A model generated the notes under the pieces. That model saw nothing but the letters and a program-made list of their open reading frames with translations. It ran no database searches and was not told where the DNA came from. The position numbers and the translations under genes were made by a program. A stretch of 64,000 nt of DNA from Kitasatospora phosalacinea (lineage in GTDB: Bacteria; Actinomycetota; Actinomycetes; Streptomycetales; Streptomycetaceae), in assembly GCF_000716545.1 (NCBI RefSeq), contig NZ_JNWZ01000002.1, positions 124,001-188,000 on the forward strand, in the 5' to 3' direction. Positions within the stretch are counted from its first letter, which is position 1, and each line of letters starts with the position of its first letter. Below, one piece after another: positions 52,705-60,520 of the stretch.

Positions 52705-53696
52705 CGCCCGACCGTGCGCCGGAACAGGGCCCGGGCCCGCTGCCAGGGCGTCGGCGGCAGGCCGTCGCGGGAGGCGCCCCGGGCGAAGTGCCGTTCCAGG
52801 TAGTACTGGCCGACGGACAGCACGCTGGTCACCGCGACGTACCAGAGGGTGACCACCATCAGCAGCGGGATCACCCGGTAGGTCTGGTTGTAGATCAGCT
52901 GGGCGGAGAACAGCAGGTCGTGGACGGCCAGCACGCTGATGATCGAGGTGCCCTTGAGGGTGCCGATCAGCATGTTCCCGGCGGGCGGCAGGATCGACCG
53001 CATCGCCTGCGGCAGCACGATCCGGCGCAGCACCCGGCCCCGGCTCAGGCCCAGCGAGGCGGACGCCTCCAGCTGGCCCTGGTCGACCGACAGGACGCCG
53101 GAGCGCACCACCTCGGCGGCGAACGCGGCCTCGTGCAGGGTCAGGCCGATCAGGGCGGTGAGCACCGGGCCGAGCAGGTTGACCGTCTTCACCGCGAACA
53201 GCTCGCCGCCGAACGGCAGGGTCAGCGACAGCGTCGGGTACAGCGCCCCGATGTTGAACCAGAGCAGCAGCTGGACCAGCAGCGGGGTGGCCCGGAAGAT
53301 CCACACGAAGCTCCAACTCAGGCTCTGGAGCACCGGGTTGCCCGAGAGCCTGGCCGCCGCCAGCGCGGTGCCCAGGGCGAAGCCGAGGGCCGTCACCGCG
53401 CCGGTCAGCCAGAGCGTCAGCAGCAGGCCGCGCATGATCGACGGGGCGGTCAGGTAGGCGCCGACCACCGACCACTCGAAGGCCCGGTTGCCGGCCAGCG
53501 AGCGCACCAGCAGGGCGGTGGCGAGCAGCGCCAGGGCGCCGCTGACGTACCGCCCGGGGCGGCGGCGGGGCACGATCGGCAGTGCCGCCAGGGCGGCGGG
53601 GCCGGTGGCGGCGGACGGGCCGTCGGGCGCCCCGCCGGACGGGGACGGTGGCGTGGTGGACCGGAGGTCGGCGGACGGGACGGCGGGCGAGGCCAT
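52701..53696 (-). CDS. Amino-acid-type ABC transporter permease
   Basis: 331 residues. HisM-type permease: a long N-terminal tail (about 50 residues, Pro/Ala-rich), then helices. SFVWIFRATPLLVQLLLWFN and [19 protein letters not shown] are the family motifs, the latter contacting the ATPase. It has no ATPase or binding protein on its own strand. Across the divergent control region there is a complete transporter (two binding proteins, one permease, one ATPase). The two permeases could pair as a heterodimer or share that ATPase. It is first in the leftward group with the FAD protein and FdhF genes. Confidence 0.9.
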   Translation of the reverse strand: MASPAVPSADLRSTTPPSPSGGAPDGPSAATGPAALAALPIVPRRRPGRYVSGALALLATALLVRSLAGNRAFEWSVVGAYLTAPSIMRGLLLTLWLTGAVTALGFALGTALAAARLSGNPVLQSLSWSFVWIFRATPLLVQLLLWFNIGALYPTLSLTLPFGGELFAVKTVNLLGPVLTALIGLTLHEAAFAAEVVRSGVLSVDQGQLEASASLGLSRGRVLRRIVLPQAMRSILPPAGNMLIGTLKGTSIISVLAVHDLLFSAQLIYNQTYRVIPLLMVVTLWYVAVTSVLSVGQYYLERHFARGASRDGLPPTPWQRARALFRRTVGR

Positions 53697-53933
53697 GGAG
53701 GTGCTCCAACGGGCGGCGGGGCGGGTAGTGGCCGCATGCCGTCACTCACGCGTGCCGCGTCCCTCAACGCGGCTGGGCCTGGCGGCAGTTCGACCGGGCC
53801 CGGGCAGTTCTCGCTCCGTTTCGATCGTACGCGTGAGCGAGCGGAGGCTGTCAAGGACGCGGGTGTGACGTCGGTGTTTCGTACTGGCGGGAAAGGTTGA
53901 CGGGCCGTCGGCGGCACTGCTCAACTGTTCGAC
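53697..53933. promoter_or_regulatory. Divergent control region of the sulfur-type locus
   Basis: 237 bases between the leftward permease gene and the leader peptide. Less GC-rich parts (53808-53835, GTTCTCGCTCCGTTTCGATC, and 53865-53935) probably hold both promoters. I found no clear palindromic operator. Confidence 0.45.
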
Positions 53934-54014
53934 ATGACAGCCGAGCAGCCCGCCCTCGTGACGCGAGGCCACATCGACTTCGGTCGGGTGTGGTCCGCCG
54001 CGTGTCGCGGCTGA
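53934..54014 (+). CDS. Putative leader peptide (cysteine attenuator type)
   Basis: 26 residues from the ATG at 53934: MTAEQPALVTRG, then HIDFGRVWSAACRG, then TGA. The RxHIDxxRVxSAxCR pattern with one Cys next to the stop is that of the short leader peptides found before sulfur-assimilation genes in Streptomyces. Cys-containing upstream frames in actinobacteria are known to sense cysteine-tRNA charging by ribosome stalling. Hairpins follow directly (54019-54044, 54046-54056, 54092-54107) and the first structural gene starts 272 bases downstream. No strong ribosome-binding site is seen before the ATG. Regulation by cysteine supply is inference. Confidence 0.75.
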   Translation: MTAEQPALVTRGHIDFGRVWSAACRG

Positions 54015-54018
54015 CCCG

Positions 54019-54107
54019 GCAGCGGGCCGCCTGACCGGCCCTGCTCCCCTTCGGGGGTCCTCCCTCGGTCGCCCCGTAGCGGGCCGGGAAGCCGTCCGCC
54101 CGGACGG
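54019..54107 (+). promoter_or_regulatory. Hairpin series after the leader peptide
   Basis: GGGCCG (54024-54029) pairs with CGGCCC (54036-54041) and extends by three pairs past a two-base bulge to 54019-54044. CCCC-TTC-GGGG follows at 54046-54056. CCGTCCG (54092-54098) pairs perfectly with 54101-54107. These are plausible attenuator or anti-attenuator elements. Confidence 0.45.
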
Positions 54108-54286
54108 ATCGACAGGCGCACGCTGCCGCCTCCTCCTCCGCCTTTCCGCTCGCTCCCGAGCCGGCGCACCGTCACGCGCCCTACCCACTGGACTCCCACC
54201 CACCCGCCGCCGCCCCGCACCCACCCGCCGAGGCGTCCCCCGGCATGCCCGGGCCGCGGCACCGCCCCACCGGAAGAGGCTCCACC

Positions 54287-55411
54287 ATGCCCGTCGAGTT
54301 CCTCGGAATCGCCGCCACCGGCGACGGTTCGGAGACCACCGCCCGCACCACCCACGCCTTCGACCGCGACTACACGCTGCGCCTGGCCCGCGCCCACGAG
54401 GACCACGGCTGGGACCGGGTGCTGTTCGCCTACGGCGCCGGCGCGCCCGAGCCCGCCGCCTCCGCCGCGTACCTCGCCGCCAAGCTCGACCGGCTGCAGA
54501 TCCTGCTCGCGCACCGGCCCAACGTCTCGTACCCGACCTTCGCCGCCAAGACCTTCGCCACCCTGGACCGGATCAGTGACGGCCGGCTCACCGTGCACTT
54601 CATCACCGGCGGCAACGACCACGAGCAGCAGCGCGAGGGCGACTTCCTGCCCAAGGACCGCCGCTACGCCCGCACCCGCGAGTACATCGGCATCGTCAAG
54701 AAGGCCTGGACCAGCCGCGAACCCTTCGACCACGAGGGCGAGTTCTACCGCTTCAACGACTTCGTCTCGGACGTCTTCCCGGTCCAGCAGCCCCGCCCGA
54801 ACGTCTCCTTCGGCGGCTCCTCGCCCGCCGCGTTCGCCGCCGGCGGCGCCGAGGCCGACATCTACGCGCTGTGGGGCGAGCCGCTGGCCCGCACCGCCGA
54901 GCAGATCGAGCTGGTCAAGGCCGCCGCCCGGGCCGCCGGGCGCACCGACACCCCGCGGATCCAGGTCGCCTTCCGGCCGATCATCGCGCCCACCGAGGAA
55001 CTCGCCTGGGAGAAGGCGCACCGCACGGTCGCCGCGATCAAGGCCCGCCGGGAGGCCGACGACCTGGTGCGCCGACGGCTGACCAGCGCCGACGGGCCGG
55101 AGAACGCCGGCTCGCAGCGGCTGGTGGAGATCGCCGAGGCCGGCGAGCGCTACGACCGCGCGCTGTGGACCCCGACCGCCGCCGCCACCGGCGGCGCCGG
55201 CAACTCCAACGCCCTGGTCGGCACCCCCGAGACGGTCGCCCAGGCGCTGCTCGACTACTACGACCTCGGCGTGGACATCCTCTCCGCCCGCGGCTACGAC
55301 CACATCGGCGACGCGATCGACTTCGGCCGGTACGTCATCCCGATCGTCCGCGAGGAGGTCGCCAAGCGCGACGCCGCCAGGGCCGCCCGGACCGAGTCCG
55401 CCGCGGCATGA
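54287..55411 (+). CDS. LLM-class flavin-dependent monooxygenase (SsuD/YxeK-like)
   Basis: 374 residues from the ATG at 54287 (GGAAGAGG upstream). It is a bacterial luciferase-like TIM barrel: VEFLGIAATGDGSETTART at the N-terminus, RLQILLAHRPNVSYPTFAAK, then LTVHFITGGNDHEQQREGDF and ARTREYIGIVKKAW, motifs shared with alkanesulfonate monooxygenase (SsuD) and the YxeK/CmoO-type enzymes that split C-S bonds of modified cysteines. It uses reduced FMN from a separate reductase, not encoded here. It is first structural gene of a tightly packed operon and overlaps the GNAT gene by four bases. With the transporter behind, it should release sulfur from an imported organosulfur compound. Confidence 0.9.
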   Translation: MPVEFLGIAATGDGSETTARTTHAFDRDYTLRLARAHEDHGWDRVLFAYGAGAPEPAASAAYLAAKLDRLQILLAHRPNVSYPTFAAKTFATLDRISDGRLTVHFITGGNDHEQQREGDFLPKDRRYARTREYIGIVKKAWTSREPFDHEGEFYRFNDFVSDVFPVQQPRPNVSFGGSSPAAFAAGGAEADIYALWGEPLARTAEQIELVKAAARAAGRTDTPRIQVAFRPIIAPTEELAWEKAHRTVAAIKARREADDLVRRRLTSADGPENAGSQRLVEIAEAGERYDRALWTPTAAATGGAGNSNALVGTPETVAQALLDYYDLGVDILSARGYDHIGDAIDFGRYVIPIVREEVAKRDAARAARTESAAA

Positions 55412-55944
55412 GCGCGCTGACCGTCGAGCGGGCCGTCCTCGGCGACCCCCTCACCGAGCCGCTGGTCCGCGAACTCACCCACGAGTACGTCACCCGCTAC
55501 GGCCCCGGCGGCCGCGAGGAGATGGCCCGCTACGGCGCCGAGGAGTTCGCCCCGCCGCACGGCCTGCTGCTCCTGCTGCTGCGCGACGGCGAACCCGTGG
55601 CCGGCGGCGCCTACCGCCGCTACGACGCGGACACCGCCGAGGTGAAGCGGATGTGGACCGCCGCCGCGCACCGCCGGCAGGGCCTGGGCCTGCGCGTCCT
55701 GGCCGAACTGGAGGACGCCGCCCGGGAGACCGGCTACCGGCGGATCTTCCTCACCACCGGACCCCGGCAGCCCGAGGCCAAGGGCCTCTACCTGGCGGCC
55801 GGCTACACCCCGCTGTTCGACGTCCGCGCGCGGACCGCGCCGGACGGCGGACCGCTGCCGTTCGAGAAGCACCTGACCCGCACCACCGCCCCGCATCCGC
55901 AAGACCTGGCCGCCGAGGCGGCCGGAAAGGCACCCTCCAGATGA
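55408..55944 (+). CDS. GNAT-family N-acetyltransferase (operon)
   Basis: 178 residues. The GNAT core has EVKRMWTAAAHRRQGLGLRV (acetyl-CoA motif RRQGLG) and IFLTTGPRQPEAKGLYLAAG, then YTPLFD. The ATG overlaps the monooxygenase stop and the TGA overlaps the next ATG, so it is translationally coupled on both sides. In Bacillus yxe/ytm operons a GNAT protein N-acetylates S-modified cysteines before the flavin monooxygenase acts on them. The same pairing here suggests the same order of steps; the substrate is inferred. Confidence 0.87.
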   Translation: MSALTVERAVLGDPLTEPLVRELTHEYVTRYGPGGREEMARYGAEEFAPPHGLLLLLLRDGEPVAGGAYRRYDADTAEVKRMWTAAAHRRQGLGLRVLAELEDAARETGYRRIFLTTGPRQPEAKGLYLAAGYTPLFDVRARTAPDGGPLPFEKHLTRTTAPHPQDLAAEAAGKAPSR

Positions 55945-56870
55945 AGCGCCACCTCCCCGCCGTCGCCCTGGCCTCCGTCGCCGCGCTGGCCCTGGCGGGC
56001 TGCGGTTCCGACCCGGCGACCACCTCCAGCGCCGCGCCGCCGGTCGGCGTCCAGCCGAGCCAGGACGTCCTGTCCGGCGTGCAGAAGAACGAGGCTGCCG
56101 CCGCGCTGCTGCCCGCCGACGTCAAGGCCGCCGGCAGCATCAAGCTCGGCGGCTCGGTCGGCGCCGCGCCCGCGGCGTACTACCCGGAGGGCAAGCACGA
56201 GGTCGCCGGGCTGGACGTCGACCTGGTCAACGGCGTCGCCAAGGTGCTGGGGATCACCGTGCAGCGCGAGGACGCCGCGTTCGAGACCATCCTGCCCGCG
56301 CTCGGCAGCGGCAAGTACGACGTCGGCACCGGCAACTTCGGCGTCACCGAGGCCCGGCTGAAGACCGTCGACTTCGTCACCTACATCGACGACGGCCAGG
56401 GCTTCGCGGTGCGCTCCGACAACACCGCGCTGAACTCCGTCACCGACCTCGTCCAGCTGTGCGGCCTGACCGTCGGCACCGGCGCGGGCACCACCTTCGA
56501 GGCCACCTTGAACGCCAAGAAGGAGGTCTGCGCCCAGAACGGCAAGAAGCCGTACGAGGTGAAGTCCTTCTCCGACAACGCCGCCGTGATCACCGGCCTC
56601 CAGCAGGGCCGCCTGGACGTGGTGATGTCCACCATCAACGGCCTGCGCTACCAGGCCAACCAGCCGACCGCGAAGACCCGCTTCCTCGGCGAGTACCACC
56701 GCCTCGACGTCGGTTTCGCGTTCAAGAAGGGCTCGACGCTCCCGCCCGCCTTCCAGGCCGCCGTCAACGAGCTGATCAAGGACGGCACGTACCAGAAGAT
56801 CCTGGCCAAGTGGGGCACCACCGACTCGGCGATCACCAAGTCCGAGATCAACCCGCCCGAGCACTCCTGA
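55941..56870 (+). CDS. ABC transporter substrate-binding lipoprotein 1 (operon)
   Basis: 309 residues. The signal peptide KRHLPAVALASVAALALAGC has a lipobox (LAGC). It is a family-3 binding fold: AGSIKLGGSVGAAPAAYYPE, VAGLDVDLVNGVAKVLGI and LCGLTVGTGAGTTFEATLN. It overlaps the GNAT gene by four bases. The permease gene starts 13 bases later. Two paired cysteines (LCGL and KEVCAQNG) resemble those of other transport receptors in this window. Likely ligand: a sulfur-containing amino acid derivative, judged from context only. Confidence 0.88.
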   Translation: MKRHLPAVALASVAALALAGCGSDPATTSSAAPPVGVQPSQDVLSGVQKNEAAAALLPADVKAAGSIKLGGSVGAAPAAYYPEGKHEVAGLDVDLVNGVAKVLGITVQREDAAFETILPALGSGKYDVGTGNFGVTEARLKTVDFVTYIDDGQGFAVRSDNTALNSVTDLVQLCGLTVGTGAGTTFEATLNAKKEVCAQNGKKPYEVKSFSDNAAVITGLQQGRLDVVMSTINGLRYQANQPTAKTRFLGEYHRLDVGFAFKKGSTLPPAFQAAVNELIKDGTYQKILAKWGTTDSAITKSEINPPEHS

Positions 56871-56883
56871 CCACGGAGCCCCG

Positions 56884-57831
56884 ATGACCGCCGTGACCCC
56901 CGAGAAAGCCCCGTCCCTGAGACCGCCGGCGGACGGCGTCGGCGAGCTGACGATCGTCCCGCACCGCCGCCCCTGGCGGCTGGTGACCGGCCTGGCCGCG
57001 CTGGTGCTGTCCGCCCAGTTCCTGCACGGGCTGGCCGTCAACCCCGGCTGGGACTGGCCGACCTTCCGCACCTTCGTGTTCTCCGACAGCATCCTGCGCG
57101 CGGTCGGCGTCACGCTCCAACTCACCGCCTACGGAACCGTCCTGGGCTTCGCGCTGGGCGCGGTGATCGCCGCGCTGCGGCTGTCCGGCAGCCCGATCCT
57201 GCGCACCATCGCCTGGACGTACGTGTGGGCGTTCCGCTCGATCCCGCTGATCGTGCAGCTGGTGTTCTGGTTCAACCTGGCGTACCTGTACCGGCGGATC
57301 GGGATCGGCATCCCGTTCGGCCCGAGCTTCGTCTCCTTCGGCACCATGGACCTGCTCGGCGCACTCGGCGCGGCCGTCCTCGGCCTCGCCCTGCACCAGG
57401 CCGCGTACGCCGCCGAGATCATCCGCGGCGGGGTGCTCGCGGTGGACGCCGGACAGCTCGAAGCGGCCGCCGCGCTCGGCATCCCGAGGTTCCGGCAGGC
57501 CTGGCGGATCGTGCTGCCGCAGGCCATGCGCGGCATCCTGCCGAACGCCGCCAACGAGGTGATCTCGCTGTTCAAGGGCACCTCGATCGTCTACGTGATG
57601 GCGATCGGCGAGCTCTTCTACCAGGTCCAGGTGATCTACGGCCGCACCGGCCGGGTGGTGCCGCTGCTGATGGTCGCCACCGTCTGGTACGTGCTGCTGA
57701 CCACCGCCCTCTCGCTCGTCCAGTACTGGGTCGAGCGCTACTTCGCCCGCGGCAGCGAACGCCACGCGCCCCCCACCCCCTGGCAGCGGCTGCGCGCCGC
57801 CGTCACCGAGATCAAGGAGAAGCGGGCATGA
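56884..57831 (+). CDS. ABC transporter permease (operon)
   Basis: 315 residues. HisM/YxeN-type permease with helices from about residue 34 to 290. [20 protein letters not shown] and [19 protein letters not shown] are the family motifs. It lies between binding protein 1 and the ATPase gene, which it overlaps by four bases (ATGA). It is a paralogue of the permease on the other strand at 52701 and of the one at 20795. Confidence 0.92.
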   Translation: MTAVTPEKAPSLRPPADGVGELTIVPHRRPWRLVTGLAALVLSAQFLHGLAVNPGWDWPTFRTFVFSDSILRAVGVTLQLTAYGTVLGFALGAVIAALRLSGSPILRTIAWTYVWAFRSIPLIVQLVFWFNLAYLYRRIGIGIPFGPSFVSFGTMDLLGALGAAVLGLALHQAAYAAEIIRGGVLAVDAGQLEAAAALGIPRFRQAWRIVLPQAMRGILPNAANEVISLFKGTSIVYVMAIGELFYQVQVIYGRTGRVVPLLMVATVWYVLLTTALSLVQYWVERYFARGSERHAPPTPWQRLRAAVTEIKEKRA

Positions 57832-58604
57832 GCGGCGACGGCACCACGGCGATGGTCGAGGTACGCGGCGTGCACAAGCGGTTCGGACGGCTGGAGGTGC
57901 TGCGCGGCATCGACCTCGACGTCCGCCCCGGCACCGTCACGGTGGTGCTCGGCCCGTCCGGCTCCGGCAAGTCCACCCTGCTGCGCGCCGTCAACCACCT
58001 GGAGAAGCTCGACCAGGGGTACGTCCGGGTGGACGGCGAACTGATCGGCTACCGGCGGGTCGGCGACAAGCTGCGCGAACTGCCCGAGCGCGAGGTGCTC
58101 AAGCAGCGCACCCGGCTCGGCTTCGTGTTCCAGAACTTCAACCTGTTCCCGCACCTGACCGTGCTGGAGAACCTGGTGGAGGCCCCGGTGGGCGCGCTCG
58201 GCGTCCCCAAGGACAAGGCCCGGGCCCGGGCCCTCGAACTGCTGGAGCGGGTCGGTCTCGCCGACAAGGCCGCCGAGTACCCGCGCCGGCTCTCCGGCGG
58301 CCAGCAGCAGCGCGTCGCCATCGCCCGGGCGCTCGCTCTGGAGCCCAAGGTGCTGCTGTTCGACGAGCCGACCTCGGCGCTCGACCCCGAACTGGTCGGC
58401 GAGGTCCTCGACGTGATCAAGGACCTGGCCCGCACCGGCACCACCATGATCGTGGTCACCCACGAGATCGGCTTCGCCCGCGAGGTCGCCGACACGGTGG
58501 TCTTCATGGACGGCGGCGTGGTCGTCGAACAGGGCGCGCCCGCCCGGGTGCTGGACGACCCGCAGCACGAACGCACCCGCGCCTTCCTCGCCAAGGTCCT
58601 CTGA
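57828..58604 (+). CDS. ABC transporter ATP-binding protein (operon)
   Basis: 258 residues. Complete GlnQ/YxeO-type ATPase: Walker A GPSGSGKS (42-49), [13 protein letters not shown], signature [29 protein letters not shown] and VVTHEIGFA. It is translationally coupled to the upstream permease. It is the only ATPase in this locus, and so may serve both the rightward and leftward permeases. Confidence 0.93.
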   Translation: MSGDGTTAMVEVRGVHKRFGRLEVLRGIDLDVRPGTVTVVLGPSGSGKSTLLRAVNHLEKLDQGYVRVDGELIGYRRVGDKLRELPEREVLKQRTRLGFVFQNFNLFPHLTVLENLVEAPVGALGVPKDKARARALELLERVGLADKAAEYPRRLSGGQQQRVAIARALALEPKVLLFDEPTSALDPELVGEVLDVIKDLARTGTTMIVVTHEIGFAREVADTVVFMDGGVVVEQGAPARVLDDPQHERTRAFLAKVL

Positions 58605-58634
58605 AGTCCCCTCCCGACAGAAGGAGTCATCCGC

Positions 58635-59627
58635 ATGTCCGTCTACCGCCGCCGCACCGTCGCCTCGGCCGCCGCCGCCCTCGCCGCCGCCCTGCTGCTC
58701 TCCTCCTGCGGCTCCTCCGACAACGCCTCCGCCGACCTCGGCGCCAAGAAGGAGGGCACCGCGCCCAACGGCGTGAAGGTGAACCTGACGCCCGACCAGA
58801 ACCGGGTCACCACCCCGAAGGTCGACGCGATCGCCGCACTCGTCCCCGACGAGATCCGCCGAAGAGGCACCCTCCAGGTCGCGGCCAACGTCGGCACCGT
58901 CCCGCCGCTGGGCTTCTACGCGACCGACGACAAGACGGTCATCGGCACCGAACCCGACCTGGCGTACCTGATCGGCGACGTGCTCGGCCTCAAGGTCGAG
59001 ATCGACCCGGTCTCCTGGGAGAACGTCTTCGTCGGCCTGGACAGCGGCAAGTACGACGCGGGCATCACCAACGTCACCGTCACCGAGGCCCGCAAGGAGA
59101 AGTACGACTTCGCCACCTACCGGCTCGACATCCTCGGCTTCGAGGCCAAGAAGGGCGGCAGCTGGAAGGTCAAGGGCCCGGCCGACGTCGCCGGCCACAC
59201 CATCGGCGTCTCCTCCGGCACCAACCAGGAGAAGCTGCTGCTGGCCTGGAGCGACCAGGACGTCAAGAACGGCCTCAAGCCGGTGGACGTGAAGTACTAC
59301 CAGAACGCCTCCGACTACTACCTCGCCCTCGGCTCCGGCCGGATCGACGCCTGGCTCGGCCCCAACCCGGCCGCCGCCTTCCACTCCGCGCAGACCGGCG
59401 AGACCGAGGTGATCGGCACCTACTCCGGCGCCGGCGACACCGTCCTGGGCAAGATCGCCGCCACCACCAAGAAGGACAACGGCCTGGTCAAGGCGCTCAA
59501 CGAGGCCATCAACGAGACCATCAAGAACGGCACCTACGCCCAGGTCCTCAAGCGCTGGGGCCTGGACAACGAGGCCGTGCAGACCTCCGAGATCAACCCG
59601 CCCGGCCTGCCCAGGACCAACAGCTGA
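58635..59627 (+). CDS. ABC transporter substrate-binding lipoprotein 2 (operon)
   Basis: 330 residues. The signal peptide TVASAAAALAAALLLSSCGS has lipobox LSSC. It is a family-3 binding fold, but distinct from binding protein 1: LQVAANVGTVPPLGFYATDD, GTEPDLAYLIGDVLGLKV, then VAGHTIGVSSGTNQEKLL. It lacks the paired cysteines. It is last in the operon, with AGAAGGAG upstream of its ATG. Two receptors for one channel suggest two related ligands. It ends 33 bases from the convergent STM4011 gene, with a shared hairpin between. Confidence 0.88.
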   Translation: MSVYRRRTVASAAAALAAALLLSSCGSSDNASADLGAKKEGTAPNGVKVNLTPDQNRVTTPKVDAIAALVPDEIRRRGTLQVAANVGTVPPLGFYATDDKTVIGTEPDLAYLIGDVLGLKVEIDPVSWENVFVGLDSGKYDAGITNVTVTEARKEKYDFATYRLDILGFEAKKGGSWKVKGPADVAGHTIGVSSGTNQEKLLLAWSDQDVKNGLKPVDVKYYQNASDYYLALGSGRIDAWLGPNPAAAFHSAQTGETEVIGTYSGAGDTVLGKIAATTKKDNGLVKALNEAINETIKNGTYAQVLKRWGLDNEAVQTSEINPPGLPRTNS

Positions 59628-59647
59628 CGCCTCCCCGGCGCACCCCC

Positions 59648-59684
59648 GGAGCGCATCCCTCACCAGCCGTGCGGGATGCGCTCC
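59648..59684. terminator. Bidirectional terminator
   Basis: GGAGCGCATCCC (59648-59659) pairs perfectly with GGGATGCGCTCC (59673-59684). The right arm lies within the 3' end of the STM4011 gene. Confidence 0.78.
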
Positions 59685-60520
59685 AGCACGCCGCCCGCGA
59701 ACACGTCGTACAGCGGCAGCGATTCCAGGTGCACGTACCCGATGTGGCAGTCGCAGACCGCCAACGGGCAGGCGCGCGGCCGCAGTTGCTCCCGGTACGA
59801 GTCGTCGTACAGGTTGCCCAGCGGCGGCCGGACGAAGTGGCAGCGGCGCACCGTGCCGTCCCCGTCCACCGACACCACGCTCTCGCCCGTCCGGCACGGC
59901 AGGCCCGCGCTGCGGTGCGGGTGGCGGCTGTACCCGAACAGCGGGTCCAGCTCCGCCCACTCGGCCGCCCCGGCGTCGGTGTACGTCAGCCCGTCGGCCG
60001 CGTTCACCCACAGGTACACCCCCGCCGGCAGCGCCGCCCGCAGCCGCCGGGCCGCCGCCAGGTGCTCCGGCTGCCCGACCACGCCGACGCTGAACCGCAC
60101 GCCCAGCGCGGTGAGTTCGGCGCACTTGGCGAGGAAGCGCTGCTCGCTCACCTGCCCCGGGTGGTACGTCACCCACAGCGCCAGCTTCGCCAGGTCCGCC
60201 TCGGCCAGCCAGCCGGTCCGGCAGCTCGCGTTGGTCTGGATCGCCACCCGCCCCAGGTGCGGCAGTCGGCTCAGCTCCACCATCGCCCGCCGGTACCAGC
60301 CGCGCACCAGCCCCTCGCCCCACGGCGTGAACAGCACCGACAGCCGCCCGTGCCGGTACGCCGCCGCCCAGGCGGTGAACCGCTCCAGCGCCGCCCGGTC
60401 GGCCCGCAGCAGCTCCGGGGTGTCGCGCCGCTTGGCGAACGGGCAGTACGGGCAGTCGTAGTCGCAGGAGGACAGCGGGCCCCGGTACAGCACGGTCAGT
60501 TCGTCCGGTGGAGTGCTCAC
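59660..60520 (-). CDS. STM4011-family radical SAM protein
   Basis: 286 residues from the GTG at 60520, which overlaps the stop of the STM4012 gene by four bases. The radical SAM cluster motif is SCDYDCPYC (C19, C23, C26). The C-terminal region has further cysteines: LPCRTGE, VRRCHF and RPRACPLAVCDCHIGYVHLE, like auxiliary cluster (SPASM-type) ligands, and GDGTVRRCHF...GNLYDD matches maturase-type folds. It is therefore likely to act on a peptide or other large substrate. It is the last gene of the leftward cassette in this window. The family is known by name only. Confidence 0.9.
   Translation of the reverse strand: MSTPPDELTVLYRGPLSSCDYDCPYCPFAKRRDTPELLRADRAALERFTAWAAAYRHGRLSVLFTPWGEGLVRGWYRRAMVELSRLPHLGRVAIQTNASCRTGWLAEADLAKLALWVTYHPGQVSEQRFLAKCAELTALGVRFSVGVVGQPEHLAAARRLRAALPAGVYLWVNAADGLTYTDAGAAEWAELDPLFGYSRHPHRSAGLPCRTGESVVSVDGDGTVRRCHFVRPPLGNLYDDSYREQLRPRACPLAVCDCHIGYVHLESLPLYDVFAGGVLERIPHGW

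Noticed and set aside
60225..60245. DasR box-like GTTGGTCTGGATCGCC inside STM4011
   Set aside because: It lies in coding sequence and matches the core at only 8 of 12 positions.
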